Origin: Amoeboradix gromovi
Lineage: Eukaryota > Sanchytriomycota > Sanchytriomycetes > Sanchytriales > Sanchytriaceae
DNA length: 42,895 nucleotides
Direction: 5' to 3'
Assembly (NCBI GenBank): GCA_018985225.1
Contig: JADGIF010000012.1
Span: 1 to 42,895 of the forward strand
Shown here: piece after piece, positions 18,879-30,200 of the stretch
Layout of the letters: every line of letters starts with the position of its first letter
Position numbering within the stretch: the first letter of the stretch is position 1
Notes under the pieces: model-generated
The model's input: the letters and a program-made list of their open reading frames with translations, nothing else
What the model was told of the DNA's origin: nothing
Database searches by the model: none
Made by a program: the position numbers and the translations under genes

Positions 18879-21800
18879 TTAATTTTCATCAAACTGGAAC
18901 CTGCTTGCATCATGCTGTATCCTGTTAATTAGATGGCACACATCATTCTGTATTATGTCTCTGCACAATTCGTCATACTCATCTGTAAGCAGAGTTAATG
19001 GCTTACCTCTGATCAATCCTTCATCTCTCTCTTTGTTTATGTTAACATATGGCGCAAATTTAGTGTAATACTTGTTTCCCAAGAACAACGCTATCTTGCA
19101 TTGCTTAATCAGCAGGTACGCACCGTACAAGTAACTGCATTCCTTGGAATGGACCAGTGGTTCATAGTATCTATTTACGGCGTCTACGCAGCATTGACCC
19201 TAAATTAATATCAAATACCTGAAAACATGTTATTGTTCCGCATATTAAACACAGTGCCGGTTGACTAGGAACTTTATTGCAATTTCTACACCTTAAGTCC
19301 ATTACAAAAAAATCTTCATATTTATGTGGTAGCTTGGTCAAAGCAGGTTTGATTAGCTTACTGCTGTTCCATTTCATGTTAAACATCATAAATAACTCAT
19401 CCTGCTTGTTCACAAAACTACTGTTAACATCAATGGTGCTAAGTCCCATAATTATCGTCAAATATATTCGAGTACATGTCAGATAATGCAATTGCTCTTG
19501 CTCTGGTAGCAACTGTATTCTGGACTTGCAATAATCAAATATACTGGTATTGTTTAATCTGCATTCATCCAGCATAATTGGCATGTCATTGTAAAATTGA
19601 TCCTCGCTTTTGGTACTTGTCATTGCGGTGCTCCAATACCATCTAATAAATTGAAAGAAGTGGCTATAAAACTGTTGATTCCTGCTGCTGATTGATCCTA
19701 GCATTTCTAATTCTAATATGGTGCCATAGAGTATCATTTCAAACTCTACATTCATTGGATTGTACGCTTTGCTCAATGCTTGTTGTAATAAAATCAAATG
19801 GTTCAGGTGAATATCTGCTGGTTCTACTAACTGCAAAGCATCAATGTCTTGTTTAATTACCTCCTCTACACTATTGAAGTTGCTGCTCATGCTGCAAGGT
19901 ATAGTGGATACGGAATGGTTGAATGTACCTTTTCCAATGATTGGAACGTAGCAATTACTTAAGCTTCTGCATATCGGACAGGTTATACATAGTTTATTGC
20001 TTAAATCATTGCTAGACAAAGTAGAACCGGCTTTTACGCTGTTGTAAAGGCTCTTTAAACTAGTGCATCTGAAGTGGACTACATGGCATCCACTGATTTG
20101 AAATATTGTATTTCGATTGACCAAATGTTTATTAATACTCAAAAACGACAAATAACCATAATCCTCACCAGCGCATGATTGCTTACAATAGCAGCATTCC
20201 TCGGATGTGGCATTAAATGATGAATATGCTTGTTTGTTGAATAATTGCATGTATGGGCTAGGTAAATCAAAACTAGCTACGGACTCCTCGTCATCTAGCA
20301 TACCCATCTCTTCCATGTATGCATTCATCGCTAACAACTGCGTCTGTTTTATTTTATTTAATAAGTTAGACTGCAATTGTAAACTTGCACTACTAATGGT
20401 ACTCGCGTTAATGGTAGGGACTGAGTAGTCTCTGTTGAATCTAGTATTAATAGCGTTGATCATAAATGCAGCACGGTGTATGTTAGATGCATTTGCAGAT
20501 GATTTGTAAGCATCAATACATTTGTCAATAATAGTAGGATTACTAGTGATTATACTTATTTGTAAAAGCATGTCATTGGAAATAAACGTATCGACTCCAA
20601 GTTGCAGCGAGTACAACCTTAGGAGTGTATCGTTTGTGATATGGGCAGTCGTGGTTGGCATTTGATATTTTATTTTATTATTATTAATTATATCACTCAT
20701 ATTGCTAGAGTTATAAAAGTAATGATACGGGTTTATAGAAGCATCCGTAATAAAGTACTCTATCCCTTTATAAGTGTGCTTGGAATGAATCGAAGGAATG
20801 TCTAGGTCATAATCCATTTGCTCAAAATAATCATCTAATTCACTCTTTAAATGGGGCTTAACTGCTAGCATATGGTGTATGAACTCATTGGTAATATTCT
20901 TTAGGGGTGTCAGCAGAACTAACACAAAATGGAGTATGTTAGAAGCTAATAGTTTGTTGTCGTTTATAGGACCAATAAGACTAAAGTACATATCAAATAC
21001 GTTATAACGCTTGTAGTAATGTTGTAAAAGCTGCAGATCGCTGGTATAAAGACTACCCAGCTTAGATCTATTTAGTTTCATCAGCGATTGTTCATAAAAT
21101 GGTATTTGACCATTTCTCAACCACATCAAACTAATCAGCTGGTCGTGATAGACCTGGTTAGCAATTAAACCATGTAATACAGTGTTATGTGGATCAATAG
21201 ATGGGTTGAACGGCATGTATTGATTTAACTGAGCAATGGGACTGGCTGTAGGTTTTAACTGATTAAACAGCTCCGGATATCGACTAACTAAAGGGCTGAG
21301 TAATCTAAATAAAGTTGTATGTATTGAAGCGCCATTCAAATGTGTTTTGGGTGATTGCAAATGGTGGACAGCATTTAAGATCAATGATAATGTGTAGTCG
21401 ATGTTATCATCTGTGACAACTAAAAGCAGTTCTTGCATTAGTATATTCATGTTTAATGCCAAATTAAATGCCCATCTCCATGATTTAGATTCAAATTGTA
21501 TATGTTGATTTATATATCTTAGTTGATGATCCATTCCATGTACTAAGGTACTGAGTACGATGAACGATCGCAATACATTGTCTTCGTTATTCTGTATTCT
21601 GGTTTGAATGTTCTTTCGTAGGTCATTCGTATTTATAAAGAATAACAAGTCGTGGGTTAACTTCATGTATATACTGTTGCTAATGCCCTGCTTGTTAACA
21701 TCTATTATAGGAAGAGTTATAGAATGTACGTCTGACTTGACAGTGTTACTAAATGGCTGCTTTTGGTTGAATAGGATTGATTTAATCAGCATTTCACAAA

Positions 21801-22956
21801 ACATGAAAGAACAATTAAACATGGACTCTAATGCTAGCGCGATAGAGGGAACAGTTAGAATTTGCACTCCGATTTCATTCAAAGTGTCATACGGCTCTCT
21901 TTCTTTGAATAAAACATCCCATAAGATCAAAGGATATAACTTGAAATATTGAATGGCAAATGTATCTCTACGATTTGTTATAGGCACTTGGAGTTTATAG
22001 TTACTTATATTGTTGAATTTACCAATTATTCTGTCATCTATTACTTCTGTGAGAGTATTAGTAAAGCAGAATGATTTCATAATTAACTCATTCAATAACT
22101 TACGGAACTTCTTCCAGGTTTTGCGGTGATAATACATAACATAATCTATACGGTAGTGGCAGAATGACTTGGACTTGAGATCTGGCAGCAAATCAAGAAC
22201 CGAATCTGGAAGTTGATAACAAGTGGGAGTTAATCTACCCTTATACACACCATTAAATGTAGAATCGTCTTCGCCGTCGCTGTCCTGGTCTACTATTCTT
22301 AATAGTCTGCTAATTCTGCCAGAGAACGTAGATGGATTAACTAAAGCAGGGGAATCTACAGCAACTTTGTTCGAGTGATCTAGAGCTGGAGTAGGATGGT
22401 ATAAGGGGTCTAATTGGACATACCTAAGATCAGGATCAATATTGTCTAATCGAGTGTGCCATGCCTTCAATAGTTCCTGACAAAGTATCATTTCCATGAT
22501 ATTCTGTAAGTCATTAGGTCTATTATACTCGCCCAAGACCAGATCATACACGAACTCCATTAGTTCATAAGCTTTTGTCTGTTGATGAATAAATGACTCT
22601 TGCAAGACAATAACATGCAAACCTATGGTTTTGATTTTATTAGCTATTTCGATACACTCTGATTTCTTTCCCGTAAATATGATATCCATGCCGTTGTTAT
22701 CAATATTGTTCGCAATTCGGAATCCACGCTCTTCACTCTCACCTAATGCACTTGATACAGTGTTGATAACCTGGTCATAATTATGTATTTCATCATTATA
22801 CAGAATACTGCAATAAACACCGTCATCTTCGGTTGTTTCTATAATGCTGGTATCAAATGGCATATGATGGAACGTGTCAATAAAAAAATCAAAGACATTG
22901 GCAATAACCACTCGTAATTGATCTTGTTGTGACTTCATGAGAACATCATGCGACAT
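18879..22956 (-). CDS. Ubr1-family N-degron E3 ubiquitin ligase lacking the UBR box
   Basis: The spliced product has 1352 residues: exon 1 19219-22956, a 19-nt intron 19200-19218, exon 2 18879-19199. A ClpS-like N-domain begins near residue 48 (YCSILYNDEIHNYDQVINTV) and binds bulky hydrophobic N-termini in Ubr1 proteins. The RING-H2 is at about 920-1000 (CCYCKQSC ... CHVVHFRC ... CPICRSLSNCYVP). The C-terminal Cys-rich cap (CRNC ... PALCLICG, then CFQGQCCVD after splicing) ends in PYVNINKERDEGLIRGKPLT, the Ubr1 PYxxxxGExDxGLxRGxPL signature. The family's N-terminal UBR box, which reads basic N-termini, is absent from this frame and from the 324 bp up to the next gene. The start at 22956 is the only reasonable ATG. 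Confidence 0.85.
19200..19218 (-). other. 19-nt spliceosomal intron in the Ubr1-like gene
   Basis: On the minus strand gtatttgatattaatttag: GTAT donor, TATTAA branch-like motif, TAG acceptor. Removal joins CAG to GGT and recreates the Ubr1 Cys-Cys block (FQGQCCVD) and the 107-codon conserved end. Without splicing the protein stops in a Lys/Arg run. The frame allows no other nearby GT-AG pair that I found. Confidence 0.85.
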
Positions 22957-23280
22957 GGAGAATCGGAAGAAAATCCTTGTTTAACGCAGAGAAATCAAAT
23001 TATTAAGCCAACAGCAATATCATCTCTTTCTTCTGAACGGTCAACTAAAACGGGTTGCTAAACTAAAAATCCTTTAAAAATTTCATTTGCCATGAAGCAG
23101 AGAAAATAGGAAAAGTACATTCAATTAAAATTAACACTGCTATGAAAAAATACCTTCAAGTTGTCTTTCCCCTTCAGCTCACACCATTTGGGTTGGAAAG
23201 CATAATGACATTCTCGAGGGAGTGGAAGATCTAATCTATAATGAGATGTTTTTGCGGTCTAAAGAAGGAGAGATTAGTAT
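22957..23280. other. Gap between Ubr1 start and M3 peptidase end
   Basis: 324 bp between two minus-strand genes. It must hold the Ubr1 promoter. I see no gene, no UBR-box cysteine pattern in any frame, and no CCAAT pair. It is AT-rich with A-runs. Confidence 0.4.
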
Positions 23281-25232
23281 TTACTGTTTTAAGCCCAAAT
23301 GCTTTAAAAAAGCCTCGCTATTAGGTTCTCTCTTTAAAAACTTCTTAATTAGTTCCATTGGTTCAACACTTCCTCCAGGTCTAAGAATCATATCACGATA
23401 CGTCTTACCCACACTCATATCATTAAACTCTGAGTATATATCAGATGCGTATACCAGTGACCACATATACCCATAATATGCCTATATTAGTATTGAATTA
23501 CACTTTGATAGCCTCCCATGATGTGGTTGAATGTAGATTGACCATTGGTTCCAGGGTGGTTTGGCAACAGAGTAATCTCTTCCCTTAGCTTTGAATACAA
23601 TGCACCTGTATCTTTTACAACTGAGCTACTGGAATGCAGAGTCATATCATATGTAGCAAAGAATATTTGGCGTAAGTTGAACAACGACGCATTCACGTTT
23701 CTAGCTTTAACTATCTGGGTTATTAAAGAGTCTGGCAACGGTTCATTAGTAGCCAAGTGTTTACTCAGTTTGGTCAAGACATTTGGCTGATAAATGAAGT
23801 TTTCTAGCATTTGCGAAGGGCATTCTACAAAATCCCAAGCAGTATTAGTACCTTGCTGATCACTGTATTTGGTAACACTGCATAATACATGGAACACGTG
23901 TCCCAGTTCATGAGCAAGTGTCACCACTTCGTCATGTTTTAGTAAGCTGGGCTCTGTCTTAGTAGGCTTTGTAAAATTGGCAACCAGAGCGGCTAAAGAT
24001 GGCTGATATTTGTCACCAACTAAGCATGCGGGTTGCAATTGGAAACAAGCAGCGTGGCTATATTTGTTATCTCGTGGATAGAGGTCAACGTAAAAATGAC
24101 CATAGAGTTCATCTGTAGACGCATCATTAACCTTATATACCAAGACGTCAGGGTGCCATGTTTCTCCATTGGTTTGCACAATGCTCAAGTCAAATAAATC
24201 AGCATAAAACTGCAACAATTGTTTTAATACATGTTGCACAGGAAAATACTGCTGAATCTCGGTCTCATTCACTTGATACTCATTGATTTTCAGCATGTTG
24301 TGATAGTATCTAAAGTCCCATGGCTGCAATTTACCTTGTTTTAATGATTCTAATTTCTTCAAATCTATTTTACCATACGGTAGCAGTTGAGATTTCAAAT
24401 CGTTCAGGAATGACCACACAGTCTCAGGATTCTTTGCCATTCTGTCTTGCAACTGCAAATTAGAAAATGTTGGATATCCTAGCAGTTTAGCCAACTCTAA
24501 CCTTTTTGCCACAGCTGTCTCTAAACGAGGAATATTGTCCAAACAACGACTATTGTAGACTAAATCAAGTCTCTTTCGTGTGTTTTCATTGCTACATTGA
24601 TCAAACACAGGAATCACATCAGGATATTTCATTGATAAAATATATTTGCCATCATTTTTCTCTAATCGATTTAAGTAAGACTCTGACATGCCTTGCAGCT
24701 CTTCTGCAGTAAATTCAATTGTAGTTTTGTCATCGGCAACAGACTTTGAGAACTCAAGTGATAAAGTTTGTAATTCCTGTTTTAAATCCTTGACTTTGGC
24801 CCTTAATTCATCACTCAACAACAGACCGTTATTGACGAAATCGCGATGTAGATCAGTAAACAGTTTGAATTCATTCTCAGGCACTTTTTCATCTTTCGCA
24901 AATACCGGTTCAAGAATTTTGTTAACGTGTTGAAAAAGAGACTTATTTTGATATACATTCAGATTGTACTTTTGAAGGGTCTCTTGAGCATTCCTACTCT
25001 CTAAGCGAACACCTTCGTCGGTGGAAACATGCTGACCGAATGTCACTTTACTCTGTAATGCATGAAGTTCGTTATTACTTAAAAACCATTGACGAAGAGA
25101 GTTTACATTAGGTTCAGATTTCAAAAACCTATCAGTAATAGCATCAGACTTGGCAATGAATAATTTGGTCAATGCTGGTATTTCAGTCGAAGATGGCAAC
25201 GAAAACATCCTTCTAATCAGCAGAAACGACAT
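23281..25232 (-). CDS. M3 metallo-oligopeptidase (saccharolysin/thimet oligopeptidase type)
   Basis: The spliced product has 643 residues: exon 1 23502-25232, a 20-nt intron 23482-23501, exon 2 23281-23481. The zinc motif HELGH is at about 441-445 within TLAHELGHVFHVLCS, and DFVECPSQMLENF supplies the downstream glutamate; both are diagnostic for the thimet/saccharolysin branch, which degrades short peptides. The intron sits inside the MGGYQS-AYYGYMWS block, a conserved M3 motif (GGYxAxYYGYxWS), so splicing is well supported. The end LRPGGS ... FLKREPNSEAFLKHLGL is also typical. The N-terminus (MSFLLIRRMFSLPSS) has Arg and no acidic residue, so a mitochondrial form is possible. Upstream lies a 13-bp inverted repeat (25301-25386). 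Confidence 0.92.
23482..23501 (-). other. 20-nt spliceosomal intron in the M3 peptidase gene
   Basis: On the minus strand gtaattcaatactaatatag: GTAA donor, TACTAA branch motif, TAG acceptor. Removal joins AGT to GCA in phase 0 and restores the invariant GGYxAxYYGYxWS stretch, the strongest single proof of the ultra-short introns in this window. Confidence 0.9.
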
Positions 25233-25300
25233 GGGGTATTTATATGGGATTTTCTACGACGTAATATGTGGCATATTTTTGCAACATGATACTAATAAGA

Positions 25301-25386
25301 CTTTAATTAAGCTCTTCCGGTAGCAGCAACCTTTTCCGTTCCCTAGAATCACCCTTACGCTTCCGGTTTGACAAGCTTAATTAAAG
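25301..25386. repeat. 13-bp perfect inverted repeat enclosing TTCCGGT repeats
   Basis: CTTTAATTAAGCT (25301-25313) and its exact inverse AGCTTAATTAAAG (25374-25386) flank 60 bp that contain TTCCGGT twice (starting 25315 and 25361) and CCGTTCC once. The unit begins 69 bp upstream of the M3 peptidase start and ends 11 bp past the RING gene stop. It could be an upstream regulatory palindrome, a terminator hairpin or a tiny mobile element. Confidence 0.5.
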
Positions 25387-25397
25387 GTAAATTGAAT

Positions 25398-26813
25398 TTA
25401 TTGAGTCAATCTATAGTTTTTTCGTTTGCATATAGGACAACTGGCGAAACCAGACTTGTCACGATCCCAAAGATTCAAGCATCCTCTATGGAACGGTCCA
25501 TGCTGACATAATGTCATTTCCAGTTTCAGAGGCTCTATTTTGTCATAGCATATTAAACACTCTTTTTCGTTGGCATGCTTAAATCTTTCTACACATTTGT
25601 GACTGCTTTCCAAAGTTTTAACCACTTGATTTGTTATGGAAGAATCTAAGCTGTTTGCCGCTAACACTGCCAATTCCAGTTCGCAATATGTTAGTGCTAG
25701 CCGTAGTAGCTCCTTGGCTTCGACTTGTAACGTAAATGGGTTCCCATCATTAATCTTACTGTTGGCCTCTATAATTAACCGCGTCTTTCTATCCTTAATA
25801 TCCAGCATCATCATGAACCACTTGAGCTGGCTATATGGAATTTTGTCATCATTTAATTTCTTTTTAATAATTTCAGCGGCATTCTGATCGTTAAGCAACT
25901 TGAACACGATAGCGATTCCATCTTTGTCGTCATCTAAAAACGGTCTTTTTATGCAGTTCTCATTAAGAAGCAAGTCATTATTTTTGAATGCTATTTTACC
26001 AAGATAATACAGCAACTGAACATCATCTATGGTAGCTTGATCTCTCATATATAGGTACCATTTAGGCTTTCCTCTTATATGCAGAAACAGTTTATCAAAA
26101 TTGAAATTGAGTCTGCCGTTCAAATTGAGGTGCATTCTGTTTTCCTGAAGATCCTCCAACGTTATTATTTCCTGTAGTTTATATATAACAAGCTGGGAAT
26201 GAATGTACACAACCGAAGATAGATAAAGCCAATGTGAGATGTCGCTATGCGATTCAATCAAATTGTTGCACATGTCTGCAGTAGAACTTTGATGCACAAC
26301 TTCATAGGTGCAGAAGGAATAGATAACGAAAGTTTTAAATGACAGATGCTTAGGGTCTACTGTATTTTTCAACTTGTCTAAATAAGCGTCCAGTTTGATA
26401 TGTACATAGAGGTTAAAATGGCTTTCGAAATGAAAATACCGACTGCACAAATGCACAAACGGCCATAGAATAGATAGCAGTTCAAACTTGTCTTCACACG
26501 TTGATATTCGCTTGATAAAACTTTCTATGGTATAATCCGATCTTAATTTCGGTGACTCCAAAAACTTACCCACATGAATCGGCTCAATAATTGAGTTGGA
26601 CAATTTCGCGCAGTTGGTATGCTGAATTTTTGTAGTTGAATCAACAATTTCAACATAGTTTGGACAGTTTAGAAGCGCGTTATCACAGGTATTAACGTAA
26701 TAAACGAATTCTTCGAAGTTGGATTCTTTCAACTGGTAGAGCGGTTCAAAAACTAAATTCACGTCATCTGTAATGGGACACAGACTGTAAGCAGTAAACA
26801 AAAGAAGAATCAT
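25398..26813 (-). CDS. RING-H2 protein with helical N-terminal part
   Basis: 471 residues. The last 55 hold a C3H2C3 RING: CLIC, then CQHGPFHRGC and CPICKRKN, so E3 ubiquitin ligase activity is likely. The preceding 400 residues are helical with no recognised domain; a solenoid followed by a terminal RING recalls Vps-type tether subunits, but I see no specific match. The extreme N-terminus (MILLLFTAYSLCPITDD) is hydrophobic and could be a weak signal or simply a helix. The start at 26813 is the first ATG, 30-64 bp downstream of three CCAAT-type boxes. It lies upstream of the M3 peptidase in the same direction. Confidence 0.6.
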   Translation of the reverse strand: MILLLFTAYSLCPITDDVNLVFEPLYQLKESNFEEFVYYVNTCDNALLNCPNYVEIVDSTTKIQHTNCAKLSNSIIEPIHVGKFLESPKLRSDYTIESFIKRISTCEDKFELLSILWPFVHLCSRYFHFESHFNLYVHIKLDAYLDKLKNTVDPKHLSFKTFVIYSFCTYEVVHQSSTADMCNNLIESHSDISHWLYLSSVVYIHSQLVIYKLQEIITLEDLQENRMHLNLNGRLNFNFDKLFLHIRGKPKWYLYMRDQATIDDVQLLYYLGKIAFKNNDLLLNENCIKRPFLDDDKDGIAIVFKLLNDQNAAEIIKKKLNDDKIPYSQLKWFMMMLDIKDRKTRLIIEANSKINDGNPFTLQVEAKELLRLALTYCELELAVLAANSLDSSITNQVVKTLESSHKCVERFKHANEKECLICYDKIEPLKLEMTLCQHGPFHRGCLNLWDRDKSGFASCPICKRKNYRLTQ

Positions 26814-26842
26814 GTATAGCGAGACTGCTCAAAGACAATTTG

Positions 26843-26877
26843 CCAATTTAAATTACAAACTATCCAATTTATCCAAT
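26843..26877. promoter_or_regulatory. Three CCAAT boxes upstream of the RING gene
   Basis: CCAAT at 26843-26847, 26864-26868 and 26873-26877, i.e. 30-64 bp upstream of the minus-strand start at 26813. The rest of the 456-bp gap to the next gene (26878-27269) shows no convincing gene. It contains a 27-codon ATG frame (minus strand, near 27153-27240) and a 21-nt intron-like string (27249-27269) directly after the next gene's stop. Confidence 0.45.
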
Positions 26878-27269
26878 AAACATCGCCGCTTTTTGACAAG
26901 CCGGAGATTGCAAAAACGACTGACAAATTAACAATGCCTCAACATGCGATAGCCAAGTGGAGGTGTCCTGTACTTATAATCTTTCCTTGCCCAAAGAACC
27001 ATTACCATATTTTCTCTTCTTTACCATTCTGGTCGTTCACAATTGCTAACTAGACTTTCTATGAATTTAACAAAGATTAGCTAGAATTAAATCTCGATAT
27101 AATAAATAGAGAGGATGTGCCACTTCCTGTCTAACACGGTGTCCTGGAATGCCTATTTAAGCTGTTGCAATAATTGTAACAGCTCGCTCTTGAGAAGTAA
27201 AAGAAGTTTTGACAAAGATTATTGCAGCAACCGGTGCCATGTTCAAATCTACATGATAGTACGATTTAC

Positions 27270-30200
27270 TTATAGCCTTTTGATCTCCTGCTCTAGTTCT
27301 ATATACATTTTCATACTATTACCTGGTGTTCTCAGCTTTATGCTTTCATATTGTTCTTTTAATGAGATGTATCTTTGTTTTTTTCCCGTCATTTCTATTT
27401 TGTCCATTATTCCCACTAGCCCATTCCCCAGCACACTGTTCACATCTGCATTACATTTCAACACGAACTCGAGCAAATCCAATGATGCTACTATTACACT
27501 TTCTGCACTGCTCTTTAGTATAGTGCTAGTTCCATACCACAGCGAATATTCGAATTTTAATATATCATCGAAAATTGTTGAATCTGATGATAACACATGT
27601 GCTTGTATAAAACTAGTCAATTTGAAGAGCAAAATTAATTGCTTTAGTAGCTCCTGCTTATAGCCCTCAGACTCCCCGCTGTTAAATGCTTCCAGCACCA
27701 TTTTGCACAGTTCCAAATGTTGCTTACTGATATCCCGGATGAAATGGAAAGAATGGCTTTTGAATCCACTATACAGCAGTACTATCACTGCTTTCAGCAC
27801 ACGCATAGTTGATATCCTACTAAGCAATATTGATGAATTATTTATTTTTATTCTGGTAGCCAAGTATCCTATTTCCATAAAATGCGGGTGTCCGCTATCG
27901 AATGCGTTCTCCATTGTTTCTTCAATGTTTACGCTAATCGACATTGTATCAGCTAACTCATCCAAATACTTCATCAACAATTTACTGTATGCCCTGTTCT
28001 GTGTGTTTTTGTTAAGTTTTGATTTAAATATTGTAGTAACTGTAAATTCGAATAGATCTATATCTACATCCTTTAAAATATCAAAGAACCCAATCACATT
28101 CGCATTTGCGTCATCAAAGCAACACAAAAACGAGTCCAAGTTGAATCTTAAATTCTCTAATAACAGCGCACTGCAATATCCGTGTTGCTTAATCAGATAT
28201 CCTATACTCATTAGAAAGTATCCTGCACAGGTGCTATTTATTCTTCTGACGCTTGATTTCTTAAGTATTTCATCAACTATTCTTGTTAACTCTAGCGGAT
28301 GCTGCTGGCTGTATTGGCTCAGGGTGCTGACTTTTATGAAGGATTGAAAGTGTTCTCCTACATCAACCAAGCTGTCTATTCCATAAATTAAAAGTCTGTT
28401 GTAGAAATCTATCCTTAGCTCCTCCCAATTTAATGACTCATTCAGCAATTCCCACCTTTGCTTATTGCTGGCAATAATCTCTATATAATCAATCAGTTTG
28501 CTATCTTCAGATAGCCAAGTATATAAGTTGGATCTCATGATATCCCGTTGCAATACAAAGCAGAGTAGTATGCACGCTTGTTTAGCCAAATGGTCCTTGC
28601 TGTTTACTTTAAATCTGTCCATGCAACTATACAAGGTGTTTAACAGTTTATGAACTCCAGCTAAAAGCTCATCTTGTTGTTCAATCATGTATTGAATAAC
28701 AAACAGGATGTATTCGCAGTTCTCACCATCTACATTCCTAATGGCATCACACGCATCAATAAGTGAGTCAAAGAGCTGGGGTAACAAATCCTTGCATTCT
28801 GATGCGTTATAATATAATCCCACATACAGGGCAGTTAGCCACTGCTTTAGTTGGAACACTCTGGATGTGTTGATACCCGTGCTATGGTAAGCAACCAAAC
28901 AGGTATTTACTGCTTTAATAAGCAACAAACATAAGTCAATTTGTAAAAGTCTTAGTTTGCTAGTAACAATACATTTAGAATGCAATATTCTAACAATACT
29001 GTGTAGTATAGGAACGCAGTTTATGATGGAAAGCGGGCCCTGTTTAATAGCACCGTCTTTGATTACGCTGTCTAGATAACCCAAGTGAATAGATACGCTG
29101 TGCCTTATCATCAGTATTTCGTAATCTGATAAATTAGTCGAGGGATGGATGCAGGTGCAAGCAAGTAGTTCAATAACAAGGCTAGTCAAGCTGGTATTCT
29201 TTTCGACACTTACAATGTCCAGCAGCTTCGTGACACTAAACAACTTCATTTTAAATGACTTCATCAGGTGCAACAAAGCATTGCAAGTGGGAACTAACAA
29301 AGACTTGGCGACAACAGTGAAAATATTGTCCAATGAAGTTACCATATTGAATTTCAATTCCAATATTATTCTACCCGCGTGTCTAATAACAGGGTCGTCG
29401 TGGACTATAGACTTATAACAATATAGCAGACATCTAGTCATAATTAAAGTGTAGTCAGTGATGTAGATGTACGCGTCCATAAAATATGATATTTTGTTCA
29501 AATTACACAACCAGTCCTTTGTATTGTGAGGAAAATCCATAAGGAATATACTTGATTGATCCATTGCCAGTAGATTTGCTATTATTTTAGAATAGTCATA
29601 ATCGCTTTTCAACTTGTCGAAATCTAAATGATTCCACGCATGATTCAATATGGAGTGTAAGAGTTGAGAGGAGTTGCCGGAGTTGCTAGCAATTATCCTC
29701 GCCAGTAGGCAGAGGGCATCAGGAAGCAGCGTTTCTTGATTCGTAAAGTATTTGACTATGTACCCTACCAATTGATTAAATGATAGCAAAGCTGGTTTCC
29801 TAGATTTGCTGCTGTTTGGAGCAGTTGATAATTCAGTAGAGCAACCAAGTAGGGTAGCAAATATCTTCGCGTATATAATTTGAAATTCCAAGTCATTTCT
29901 ACTAGCTGTCAACCATTCTAATACGGGTTGGATTCTATTAAAATCAACCTGGTCCGCTACCCTAAAGTTTAGCAGGACTAATTGGCCCAGTATTAGTGTA
30001 TGGCTACTGTTTAGTATTCTAGTCATTAATGATATCCATGTGGTGGACGTATTCACGCGATATTTGAAAAGGATTATATTCAGCTGAGCAGTTAATTCAG
30101 GATCCTTGTTGACGGCTTGAAGTACTTCACCCAGAAGTCGTTTACCATGGTCATGCAAGACATAGATAAATTGGATTTTAGGGTTCTGCACAGCATTTAA

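Noticed and set aside
25314-25373. tRNA gene inside the palindrome
   Set aside because: No cloverleaf pairing or B-box consensus was found.
27249-27269. 21-nt intron-like string directly after the stop of the 1521-residue gene
   Set aside because: The donor follows the TAA, so splicing cannot extend the protein; it is perhaps a 3' UTR intron or chance.
27115-27663. 182-codon plus-strand frame
   Set aside because: Mostly antisense to the 1521-residue gene, Cys/Ser-rich low-complexity translation, a typical shadow.
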